From the NCBI RefSeq assembly GCF_005870025.1, contig NZ_VATA01000029.1, forward strand, positions 18,818-82,817: a stretch of DNA of 64,000 bases, given 5' to 3'. The position numbers were made by a program, and so were the translations under genes. This document shows positions 25,746-34,600 of this stretch, piece by piece. Origin of the DNA: Poseidonocella sp. HB161398. GTDB lineage: Bacteria; Pseudomonadota; Alphaproteobacteria; Rhodobacterales; Rhodobacteraceae. The notes beneath the pieces are model-generated. The model was given only the letters and a program-made list of their open reading frames with translations, made no database searches and was not told the origin of the DNA. Every line of letters starts with the position of its first letter. Position 1 is the first letter of the stretch.

Positions 25746-26582
25746 ATGCTCTTCGACATGCGCAACCTGGAAAAACTCATCGACCTGTGGTTCGAGGAGG
25801 ACTCCAACTACTTCGACCTGACCGCCAAGATCATGGTCGACGACGATGCCGTCGCCACCTTCGCGATGAATGCCCGCGAGCCGATCATCCTCTCGGGCCT
25901 GCCGATGGCCGAGAAGATCTTCAAGCGGCTCGACCCGGACTGCAGCTTCGAGGCGCTCTACCGCGACGGCGACAGCATTCCGGCCGGCACCGCCTTCGCC
26001 AAGGTCACGGGCAACGCCCAGGCGCTGCTGACTGCCGAGCGCATCGCGCTGAACCTGATGCAGCGGATGTGCGGCATCGCCGGGCTCACCGCGCAGTACG
26101 TCAAGGAGATCGAGGGCACCGGCGCCTTCCTCGTCGACACCCGCAAGACCACGCCCGGCCTGCGCATGCTGGAGAAATACGCCGTGACCTGCGGCGGCGG
26201 GCGCAACCACCGGCTGGGGCTCGATAACGGCATCATGCTGAAGGACAACCACATCGCGGTGGCGGGCTCGATCGCCGCGGCGGTGGCCCGCGCCAAGGCC
26301 CATGCGCCGGTGCTGACCAAGATCGAGGTGGAATGCGACCGGCTCGACCAGGTGAAGGAAGCGCTCGAGGCCGGGGCGGACGTCATCATGCTCGACAACA
26401 TGTCGAACGAGGACATGCGCGAGGCGGTCAGCTTCGTCGCCGGGCGCGTGCCGCTCGAATGCTCCGGCGGGGTCCGGCTGGAGACGATCCGCGGCAAGGC
26501 CGAGACCGGCGTCGATTTCGTCTCGGTCGGGCGCATCACCCAGTCCGCGCATTGCGTGGATATCGGTCTCGACGACCTCTGA
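25746..26582 (+). CDS. nicotinate-nucleotide pyrophosphorylase (carboxylating)-like phosphoribosyltransferase
   Basis: This 278-residue protein matches the quinolinate phosphoribosyltransferase family (NadC, with ModD as a relative). The PRPP and quinolinate site is intact: Glu98-Arg99 in TAERIALNLMQRMCGIAG, DTRKTTPGLR at 131-140, GGRNHRLGL at 151-159, KDNH at 166-169, then VIMLDNMS and ECSGGV. NadC makes nicotinate mononucleotide, CO2 and PPi from quinolinate and PRPP. The opening region (FDLTAKIMVDDDAVATFAMNAREP) is divergent from housekeeping NadC, and no nadA or nadB is adjacent, so this is probably a specialised paralogue. It sits between a TAXI-TRAP transporter and a PRPP-forming fusion enzyme, which could feed it with acceptor and PRPP respectively. 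Confidence 0.85.
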   Translation: MLFDMRNLEKLIDLWFEEDSNYFDLTAKIMVDDDAVATFAMNAREPIILSGLPMAEKIFKRLDPDCSFEALYRDGDSIPAGTAFAKVTGNAQALLTAERIALNLMQRMCGIAGLTAQYVKEIEGTGAFLVDTRKTTPGLRMLEKYAVTCGGGRNHRLGLDNGIMLKDNHIAVAGSIAAAVARAKAHAPVLTKIEVECDRLDQVKEALEAGADVIMLDNMSNEDMREAVSFVAGRVPLECSGGVRLETIRGKAETGVDFVSVGRITQSAHCVDIGLDDL

Positions 26583-26625
26583 GACGCGACGCGACGACGG
26601 ATCATGCAGAGGAAGGAAATGCAGA

Positions 26626-28728
26626 ATGTCTCTTGAAGGTACCCTATTTCTTGTCGTCGGGCCCAGCGGCGTCGGCAAGGACACGCTGCTGGAGGGCACG
26701 CAGGAGCAGCTTGGCGAATTTTCCTTCTTCCGCTTCTGCCGCCGCTTCGTCACGCGCCCCGAAGACGCCGGCGGAGAGGACTACATCTCCGTCAGCGACG
26801 AGGCCTTCGACCGGCTGGCCGAGACCGGGGCGCTGTTCCATCACTGGCAGGCGCACGGGCTGCGCTACGGCATCCCCGCCGATGTGCGCGAGGATCTGGC
26901 GGCCGGGCGCCATGTCATCATCAATGTCTCGCGCCGGGAACTGCCGCGGCTGGCGGCGCTCTGGCGCGAGGTGGTGGTGCTGTCGGTCGAGGCCTCGCCC
27001 GAGAGCATCCTCGCCCGGCTGAAGACCCGCGGACGGGAAAGCGCGGATGCGATCGCCGCCCGGGCCGCGCGCGAAGTGGCAATGCCGGAGCTCGACTGCA
27101 CGGTTCTGGCGATCCGCAACGACACGACCGTCGAGGCGGGGATCGCCGCCATGGTGCGGGCGATCGTCGGCAATGCCGGCCAGCATTTCACCGCGCAGTC
27201 GGCCGACATGGTGGTCGCGCAGGGCAGCCTCTGCATGGTCAACCACAACCATCCCGTGGCCGAGATCCTGCGCTCCCAGGGCAGCCGGGTGGAGATCGTC
27301 AACCGCGCGGGCGTTTCGGTCGTGGCGGAGCTCGCCTATACGATGAATGACGATGTCCGCGACGATTTCTGCCTGCTCGACCACAATCTGGCGCGCAAGC
27401 TCGACATCGCTGCCGATCCAGTGCTGCGGCTGCGCCCCGCGCCCTCGCCGCAGAGCCGCGACAACCTGCGCAAGAAGATCCGCGGCGAGGCACTGAACGC
27501 CGCCGAGATGGATCTGGTGGTCGAGGACATGGTCCGCGGCCGCTACAGCCAGGCGGAACTGGCTGCCTTCCTGGTCTGCTCCGCCCATTCGCTGGAGGCC
27601 GAAGAGGTGGTCGCCCTGGCCAAGGCGCGCGCGACGCGCACCGAGAATGTCCACTGGGCGGCGCCGATCGTCGTCGACAAGCATTCGATGGGCGGCATCC
27701 CGGGCAACCGGATCAGCCCGATCATCATCCCGATCGTCACCGCCGCGGGGCTGCTGATGCCCAAGACCTCGTCGCGGGCGATCACCTCCGCCTCCGGCAC
27801 CGCCGACGCGATGGAGGTCATGGCGCGGGTCGACCTGACCCCCGACGAGCTGCGCAAGGTCGTGGCCGAGGTCGGCGGCTGCATCGCCTGGAACGGCAAT
27901 CTCACGCATTCGCCCGTGGATGACGTGATGAACGCGATCAACCGCCCGCTCGGGCTGAAATCCGAGCGGCTCGACGTTTCCTCCATCCTGTCGAAGAAGC
28001 TCGCGGCCGGTTCGAGCCATGTGCTGATCGACATGCCCGTCGGCCCCGAGGCCAAGACGCGCGACATGGCCGAGGCGGACGAGCTGGAGCGGCTCTTCGT
28101 GACCGCCGCGGGCGAGCTCGGCATGCAGGCACGGGTGATGAAGGTCGACGGCACGCGTCCGGTCGGGCGCGGCATCGGCCCGGCGCTGGAGATGCGCGAC
28201 GCGATGGCCGTGCTGCGCTGCGAGGACTGGGCGCCGCGGGACCTGCGCGACAAGGCGCTCTACTACGCCGCGATCATCATCGAATGGGCCGGGGCCTGTC
28301 CGGCCGGGCAGGGGCCCGCGATGGCGCGGGAGCTGCTGGTCTCGGGCAAGGCGCTGGCCAAGTTCCAGGACATCATCCGCGCGCAGGGGCAGCATTGCAG
28401 CGAGCCGCCGCTGCCCGAACCGCTGACCCACGAGATCCTCGCCGCGGGGCAGGGCGCCTTTCCGGGCTTCGGGGTCTGGGCGGTCTCGGCGATCGCCCGG
28501 GCGGCGGGGGCGCCGCTGGTGCCGACCGCCGGGGTCGACCTGCTGGTCGCGCCGCAGCAGAGCGTCAGTCACGGCCAGCCGATCCTGCGGATCCATGCCG
28601 CCACGAGCTATGCGCTGCAGCTGGCCATCTCGACTGCGGGGCGCGCGATCCGCGAGGGCCGGCTGATCCTCTCGCCCGGCCTTGCCATCCTGCCGTCGGA
28701 ACCGCGGGCGCAGCTGATCGGAAGCTGA
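26626..28728 (+). CDS. fusion: PhnN-like ribose-1,5-bisphosphate phosphokinase + AMP/thymidine phosphorylase-family protein
   Basis: This 700-residue protein has two enzyme parts. Residues 1-183 are a PhnN-like P-loop kinase: Walker A GPSGVGKDT at 12-20, RRFVTRPEDAGGEDYISV at 39-56, and WQAHGLRYGIP at 74-84, which is PhnN rather than guanylate kinase. Residues 184-280 match the N-terminal extension of AMP phosphorylase. Residues 281-700 are the phosphorylase body, with KHSMGGIPGN at 352-361 and TSSRAITSASGTAD at 381-394; the G-x-PGN form is that of NMP (AMP) phosphorylase, not thymidine phosphorylase. AMP phosphorylase releases ribose-1,5-bisphosphate, and PhnN turns that into PRPP, so the fusion would convert NMP, phosphate and ATP to base plus PRPP. 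The start has GAGGAAGGAAATGCAGA upstream. Catalysis is inferred, not shown. Confidence 0.82.
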   Translation: MSLEGTLFLVVGPSGVGKDTLLEGTQEQLGEFSFFRFCRRFVTRPEDAGGEDYISVSDEAFDRLAETGALFHHWQAHGLRYGIPADVREDLAAGRHVIINVSRRELPRLAALWREVVVLSVEASPESILARLKTRGRESADAIAARAAREVAMPELDCTVLAIRNDTTVEAGIAAMVRAIVGNAGQHFTAQSADMVVAQGSLCMVNHNHPVAEILRSQGSRVEIVNRAGVSVVAELAYTMNDDVRDDFCLLDHNLARKLDIAADPVLRLRPAPSPQSRDNLRKKIRGEALNAAEMDLVVEDMVRGRYSQAELAAFLVCSAHSLEAEEVVALAKARATRTENVHWAAPIVVDKHSMGGIPGNRISPIIIPIVTAAGLLMPKTSSRAITSASGTADAMEVMARVDLTPDELRKVVAEVGGCIAWNGNLTHSPVDDVMNAINRPLGLKSERLDVSSILSKKLAAGSSHVLIDMPVGPEAKTRDMAEADELERLFVTAAGELGMQARVMKVDGTRPVGRGIGPALEMRDAMAVLRCEDWAPRDLRDKALYYAAIIIEWAGACPAGQGPAMARELLVSGKALAKFQDIIRAQGQHCSEPPLPEPLTHEILAAGQGAFPGFGVWAVSAIARAAGAPLVPTAGVDLLVAPQQSVSHGQPILRIHAATSYALQLAISTAGRAIREGRLILSPGLAILPSEPRAQLIGS

Positions 28729-29519
28729 CGCCGCGGCCCGGCGCCGGGATGCCTGCGCCGCGACACGCTGCCGCCCCCCTCAGACGCCCCGCCCGGACGC
28801 GCCCTTCCCGGCATCCCGCCGGGCGGAGGCCGGCCGGTCCCGGTCCGCCGCCCGGGGAACGGGAGCGGGAACCCGGTCGCCTGCCGGCGGGCGGCGCGAC
28901 GGGGGCAGGGCGTGCCGGAGCGGGCAGATGCACGCCGCGCTTGCACAAATTCAGTTACACTGTTAACGATAATCCGTTCCGGGCTGGAAGGTGTCCGCCG
29001 ACGCCCGGGCCGCGTGCGAGTGCTTGCCGTCAGTGTGGCTGCACGGCCGGGACGGGTTCGCGAGGCCGTCCCCCCGGAAGGTCCCGCATCATCCCTGACA
29101 TCGTCCCGGCCGTGTAACGGCATGCCGCCCGTCCGAAGATCCGCCGGATCCGGCACTCTTTGCTTGCCGGGAATTTTCTCAACATGATAATACAATATGA
29201 CTCGGCTTCGATTGCCGGGCCGGGACCGGATGGCTCATGCCCGCGCGGAACCGGGGGCACGGCCGGAACAGAGTGGATCGACCTGAGCCCTTCCCAGGAA
29301 TTGGCGATCTTGCTGGACTCCGTTCCGGCCGTGCTTGGCCGCGCGGGAGAATTTAACTTGTTTACCGCGTTAGCGCCAGCACTCTCATAGGTTGCATTCG
29401 GGCCAGGACGACTCGTCGCAGGCGGGCGCGCCGGGGCCCCGTGTCGCGACTGCGAATAAGATGCATTTTAAGTTGTTGTTTATGCTTGACGATTTGCCGA
29501 TTTGCCGTCATCTGGCCGG
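28729..29519. other. gene-poor region upstream of the manganese riboswitch
   Basis: The first half is GC-rich with no recognisable gene. From about 28940 onward short AT-rich islands occur (near 28950-28980, 29165-29215, 29345-29365 and 29455-29510), which look like promoter-containing DNA. TTGACG at 29486-29491 is a possible -35 for the riboswitch transcript. A weak small-ORF candidate at 29184 is listed separately. Confidence 0.5.
29184..29390 (+). CDS. doubtful small hypothetical protein
   Basis: A 68-codon frame starts at an ATG in an AT-rich island and reads as a normal-looking mixed sequence toward its end (SPSQELAILLDSVPAVLGRA). There is no strong ribosome site (AATTTTCTCAAC upstream) and no recognised family. 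It may be chance; I keep it as a low-confidence note. Confidence 0.15.
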   Translation: MIIQYDSASIAGPGPDGSCPRGTGGTAGTEWIDLSPSQELAILLDSVPAVLGRAGEFNLFTALAPALS

Positions 29520-29625
29520 TATCGGGGAGTAGCGACCGCCGCCCGGCGGAGGCACGTCAACATTCTCGCGGCGATACCGCGTGGCGTGTCTGATCTTCGG
29601 ATTTTGCGAGACCGTGGCGAGGCGA
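29520..29625 (+). promoter_or_regulatory. yybP-ykoY (manganese) riboswitch
   Basis: The 5-prime leader of mntP carries the conserved yybP-ykoY parts in order: GGGGAGTAGC at 29524-29533, the GTCAACA element near 29556-29562, and GAGACC at 29608-29613 that pairs with the first arm region. These RNAs bind Mn2+ and switch on manganese exporters such as MntP. A 52-base stretch then leads to the mntP ribosome site, where translation or transcription could be controlled. Confidence 0.85.
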
Positions 29626-29677
29626 CTCTGCGGGCGGGGTCGGTCCATCGCCCGGATCAGCCCTGAGGATTACCAGC

Positions 29678-30235
29678 ATGTCTCCGATGTCCATCGGCGT
29701 TCTCGCCGTCTCCATGTCCGTCGACGCCTTCATCGCGTCCCTGGGAAAAGGCACCTCCGCCCCGCGCCCCGACCTTGCGACCACGCTGCGCACCGGGGCG
29801 ATCTTCGGCGTGGTGGAGGCGGTGACGCCGCTTCTCGGCTGGCTCGCGGGGGTCGCGGCGTCGCAATATGTCGCCGCCGTCGACCACTGGATCGCCTTCG
29901 CCCTTCTCGGCGGCGTCGGGCTCCACATGGTGCTCCAGGCCTGGACGCGCCGCGAGGAAGCCCCGCGCGCCAGCTCCTTCTGGGCCACGGTCGCCACCGC
30001 GATCGGCACGTCGATCGACGCGATGGCCGTCGGCGTGTCCCTCGCCTTCCTGCAGGTGAACATCGTCCTGATTGCCCTGGCCATCGGCGCCACGACGATG
30101 GTGATGAGTTCCACGGGACTGCTTCTCGGACGCTTCATCGGCGCGCGGTTCGGCCGGATCGCCGAGACCCTCGGCGGGGTGGCCCTTTTCGCCATCGGCG
30201 CGATGATCCTGAAGGAGCATCTCGCCGCGGGATGA
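29678..30235 (+). CDS. mntP: manganese efflux pump MntP
   Basis: This 185-residue inner-membrane protein matches MntP (formerly UPF0059/YebN): six helices, length near the E. coli protein (188), and the two repeated acidic metal sites [15 protein letters not shown] near 11-25 and [19 protein letters not shown] near 107-125. It exports Mn2+ and protects from manganese toxicity. TGAGGAT is eight bases before the ATG. The riboswitch upstream gives direct Mn2+-dependent control, and it appears to be transcribed alone. Confidence 0.93.
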   Translation: MSPMSIGVLAVSMSVDAFIASLGKGTSAPRPDLATTLRTGAIFGVVEAVTPLLGWLAGVAASQYVAAVDHWIAFALLGGVGLHMVLQAWTRREEAPRASSFWATVATAIGTSIDAMAVGVSLAFLQVNIVLIALAIGATTMVMSSTGLLLGRFIGARFGRIAETLGGVALFAIGAMILKEHLAAG

Positions 30236-31428
30236 GCCTGGCGCGCCGCGGCGCCGGCCGTCGCGAGGCCAGCGGATCGGAGGCCGGGCCCGGCCTCCGG
30301 CGGCACCGGTCGGCGGAAAGGCCGGCGTCGCGACAGCACCGGCGGCTGCTCGATAGGGGGGCGGGACCGGCACCCGCCGGGGCTGCGTGAAGACCCGTCC
30401 CCAGTGCTGACCGCGCGGGTGCTGCAGAGCGCGGCATGGCTTGTTCCAGCGCAGGCAGGCGCCGGTCGCCGGGGACGTCTTTCGCGGACTGGCGGGGACT
30501 TGGCTGCGCCAAGATCGGCTGGCGAGGGGCGTCCGGTTCGCGGCAATCACGGTCGCCCGGCCGGCCAGACATCAGCTGTCCATCGCCGATGCTCCCGAGG
30601 ACAGGCGCGAGTAGACGCCATCCGCTGCGGCGGCATCGTCGAGGGCCGCGGGGGCCCGGCGTGGCGCTGCGCCTTCCCAGGCTGCTGTCGCTGGCGCGCC
30701 ACCCGTGCATCCGGCCGTCCGATCCGATGCATGGCCGCGAAGGACGGCCAGCTCTGTCCTGCGGCCCAAGCGCTCGCCCTCGCGTCGCCGCGGGGCCCGG
30801 CCGGATGGGGATAACCGCCACGGAGACGGCCCGAGGGGCGCTGCCGGCCCGGCTGAAGGGGAGCCGGGCGGCAGATGGCATGGGCATGGCGGGGCAGAAC
30901 GGTCCGCAGGTACCGGGACCAACCGGCCGCTCGGGACGCCTGGCCCAACAGGCCGATGGCGACGGACGGAGGGCCGTTGCTTCGAGGCGCCGGACTGGCT
31001 TGTGCCCACAGGTCGGGCCGTTCGGCGCGACGGCGCGCGGCCTTGCCGGTTCATGGACGCGCGCATCTGTCCTCTGCGGCAGGCCGCGGTTCCCGTTGCG
31101 CCAGGCCGCGCAGCCCGGCCACGGGAACCGCTGCCTGCCGCAGATCGGTTGCCGGACGCTGCGCGGGCGAGGACCGGGGCGCGCTCGCCGCGACGGCCGG
31201 ATGGGCCGCTTCCCGCGTCGCAGCGGTGGGCCGCCGAGTCGCGCTGCTGCGGCGCCGCGCCGGAGGAATGCCGGCCGCCGGTTGTCCGCGCCGGTTCGGG
31301 AAGCCTCCGCGTCGGTCGGTCAGGCTGCTGTAATTGCGCGCTAAAGTTCCGCAAGGATTGGCACTGGACCGCCGCCATGCCCCGGCCGTCCAGCGGGCGA
31401 GGGGTGATGAAAACCACCATGGCGAATT
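30236..31428. other. 1.2-kb gene-poor GC-rich stretch
   Basis: Overlapping Arg/Pro/Ser-rich frames fill both strands without family motifs or ribosome sites. I see no insertion-sequence fragment or RNA gene. Base composition turns AT-richer only in the last 80 bases, where the promoter of the small peptide gene probably lies. Confidence 0.6.
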
Positions 31429-31456
31429 CCTAAGAATACCTTAACCTTCCCTTAGG
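31429..31456. promoter_or_regulatory. inverted repeat upstream of the small peptide gene
   Basis: CCTAAG and CTTAGG are exact reverse complements separated by 16 bases, in an AT-rich stretch ending 24 bp before the peptide gene's start. It could be an operator or the base of a leader hairpin. Confidence 0.35.
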
Positions 31457-31480
31457 TAATCAACTGGGAGGAGCGAAGAC

Positions 31481-31618
31481 ATGCACAAGGCAATTTCGGT
31501 CATTCTTGCACTCATGCTCGGTGCTGCAACGGCCATGGCCGCGGCTCCGGACTGGCTTCCCGACCTCGGCGATGCCCCGGCGGAAAACTGCAACCCGAAG
31601 GTGAACCCCAACTGCTGA
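31481..31618 (+). CDS. small secreted Cys-containing peptide (45 aa)
   Basis: A strong GGGAGGAG ribosome site lies nine bases before this ATG. The 45-residue product has a clear Sec signal: a basic start (MHKAIS), a hydrophobic core (VILALMLGAATA) and a cleavage site near AMA-AAP at 20-22. The mature part is only about 24 residues, acidic at first (PDWLPDLGD) and ending PAENCNPKVNPNC, with two cysteines nine residues apart that could form a disulfide loop. I recognise no family. It lies 41 bp upstream of the large polytopic protein gene on the same strand, so the two are probably one operon and the peptide may be a ligand, subunit or maturation partner. Those roles are inference. Confidence 0.65.
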   Translation: MHKAISVILALMLGAATAMAAAPDWLPDLGDAPAENCNPKVNPNC

Positions 31619-31659
31619 CGCCGCGCGAGCGGCCTGCATTTTCATAGAAGTTATTTCTC

Positions 31660-34600
31660 ATGGCTGACATTTACGACGTGATGTGGCCGCCCGGCGTGCC
31701 GCTGGATTTGTGGAATCTGCCGACCTCGATGGGCAGCGCGCCCGTCCTGCCCTTCATGAACATTTCCATCGCCCGGGATTTCATCGTGGCGGCGCTGATC
31801 GGCGGCGGCATCCTGATCGCCTTCGGATGGAAGCGCTTCAACATCTCCGCCTACAGCGCGGCGGGCGAAGAGAATCGGGTCCTGTCGGCGCTCTCGCCGA
31901 TGCGGATGCGCGGCCAGAAGGCGACGACCTGGGCCTATACTGCCTATGTCTGCATGATGCTGGGGCTCTACATCTCGCTGACCTTCTTCGGCAAGCTGAT
32001 CCTGACCCTCTCCAACAGCCTGCCGATCGCCGGGATCCAGGTCAATGCGGACACGCTCGATTTCGACACGCCGGCCTGGCCGCTGGCGCTGGCGCTCGGC
32101 TTCGCCGGGCTCGCGCCGATCTTCGGCCCGGTCGCCGCCATCGAGGTCTGGATGCGCACCGTGATCCACAACCGCTTCGGGATCCCGTCGCGGCTGGAGG
32201 ACCACACCGAGAAGCTGGTCATCGCGGTCCGCGAAATCGTCAAGACGCGCGACCTTGCCAGCCCCTATCCCTCCGAGAAGCCGAAGGCCTGGCTCGAGGA
32301 CCATCTGCGCTCGGAAGTCGATGACAGGCGCATCTTCCGCCTCCGCGAGGAGCTCCGCTACTTCCTGCACTGGAACAGCCAGTCCTTCGGCTGGCCGCGC
32401 ATGTCCGAGCGCCGCGACCTGGAGCAGCTGAAGGGCGAGATCGTGCAGGAGGCGCGCGACTGCCTGGAGGAATTCGAGGACATCATCACCGATCCCCTGG
32501 CCGGCCCCGCCCCGGCCGAGCAGGCGATGGCGGAGCCCGCCGCCCGCTACGTGCCGCAGGCCGGGCCGGATGCCGATCCCAATGGCGCCCGCACCCAGGT
32601 CCAGCAGCGCAAGAAGCTGGAACAGCGCTTCGACCGCACCGTGGCGCGGATGGAGACGCTGCGCGACGAGCTGGCGACGATCCTGTCGCTGAGCGCCGAG
32701 CGCGACAGCGATTTCGCCAGCATCAGCCACGGGCCGATCCACGGCGAGCCGGACCTGCGCACGCTCCTTTGGCAGGTGTTCCCGGAGACCTATGTCGCCT
32801 CGCCCGTGCTCGGCCTGCTGTGGTTCTCGCCGCTCGTCTTCCTCAGCCTCGCGCTGCTGGTGCAGTTCGGCCATGTCGCCCCCCTGGCCAGCGTGCCGCT
32901 CTCGACCACCACGACGCTGATGTCGGCCGGGCTCTACCTGCTCGACTACCTGGCGGTGATCGCCATCCCGGCTATGGCGGTGTTCTTCTGGCGCTACCGG
33001 ATGATCGACACCGCGCGCTGGCTCGAGATGCCGCGCGCCGTCCGGATCATGATCGCGACCGCGATTGCCGTCCTTGTCTCGGCCGCCGCCTCTGTCGCGC
33101 TGGCCGTGTTCTGGAATGCGCTGATCAGCGCCAATGGCGAACAGCTGCGCCAGCGGCTCTTCGACGTCAAATTCCCCAATGCGCTCTTCCATGCCTCGAT
33201 GGCGGTCGTCAGCGCCTGGATCGTCTGCTGCGCGCTGGTCGGCGAGGAAATCGCCCGCTGGAGCCGCGCGCGCCTGTCCGCGGGCCCGGGCGGCGGACAT
33301 GCCGAACCCGGAGCGGCGCCCTGGGTCGGTTTCTGCCGCCTCGGGCTCGGCCTGCTCGCGGCCGCCGGCACCTTCGCGCTCGTCGTCGCGCATCGGGCCT
33401 TCTGGCGCTACACCTCTGCCAGTGCCTGCGCGGACGAGCCCATGTGGGGCCTGGAGTACTTCCGCTGCCAGCTGGAACTGATCGGGCCCGAGCTCGTGAT
33501 CTTCCCGCCCATCGCGCTGCTTGCCTGCACGTCGCTGATGCGCTTCTCGTTTCCCGAAGGCCATCACCGCGGCGCGCCTGCGCTGGCGGCGACGCTTGCC
33601 GTGGCCGTTCTTGCCGCGATGCCGGGCCAGGCGCAGGCGCAGGCGGCCCTGCCCGTCGAGCCCGACCAGGTGGTCGTGGGCTTCCGCGCCGATGCAGAAC
33701 CCTTCGTCTTCCGCATCGAGATCGAAGGCGAGACGATGTACACGGGATACCTGGCCGATCTCTGCTACGGGATCTTCGCCAATTCCCGCTACGAAGTGCT
33801 GCCGGTCGAGATCACCGCGGCCGACCGCTTCGAGACCCTGCTGAAGCCCGAAGACCTCGCCGCCGCCCCCCGCGCGCTGCCGAGCGCCGCGGCATGGCGC
33901 GGCATGAGCCGGGAAAAGCGGCTGGCATACGGGGTCGACGTCTTGTGCGATCCGATCACGCTGCGCTACGAGGATGTCGCCTCCGCAGAGGGCGAGAGCC
34001 GCGGCAACCTGCGGAGCTCGGGCATCTTCTCGCCGATCCTCTTCGCCTCCGGCGTCTCCTATCTGGAGACGAACAAGTCCCAGGCCGGCGACGCCGATCC
34101 GTTGCGGAAGGGGGCCGGGCACGCCTATGGCAACCGGGCTAAGCCTGTGCTGATCGGCTATGTCGAAAGCTCCACCGCCGCCGAGGTGGCCGAAGAGCTC
34201 TGCACGATCGACTATTTCGGCATCCGCACCCGGGCAGAGGCGCGGCTGAGTACGCGGTCCAAGACAGCGGAAAAGGCGAAGGCGACACTGGACAAGGGGG
34301 CCGGGAATTGCGATGCGCCGCGCTTTGCCGCCGGGTCCGATCCTGCGCCGCTCTGCGACCCTGCGGATCTGGCCTATGACGCCGCCGCCGAAAGCCTCTA
34401 CCGTTTCTGCGTGACGAGGAGCCATCGCGAGCTGATCGACTGGTTCTGCAGCCCCGGGGTCTCGGCCTATCACCATGTGTATCTCGGCGACCGCGACCTG
34501 ATCCACGGCAAGCTGGCGACCTGGGAGGAGCATCAGGGAGAGTGCGGCAGCACCGAGATCGTGCCCACCACCGCGTATTTCACCTACGAGCCCTATGCGC

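Noticed and set aside
25746..26582. ModD (molybdenum-associated NadC relative) assignment
   Set aside because: No molybdate transport gene is near and the quinolinate-site motifs look intact, so NadC-like is the safer call; ModD remains a possibility to be tested by phylogeny.
26626..27180. Guanylate kinase assignment for the N-terminal kinase domain of the fusion
   Set aside because: The P-loop and RRFVTRPEDAG part resemble both families, but WQAHGLRYGIP and the link to an AMP-type phosphorylase favour PhnN.
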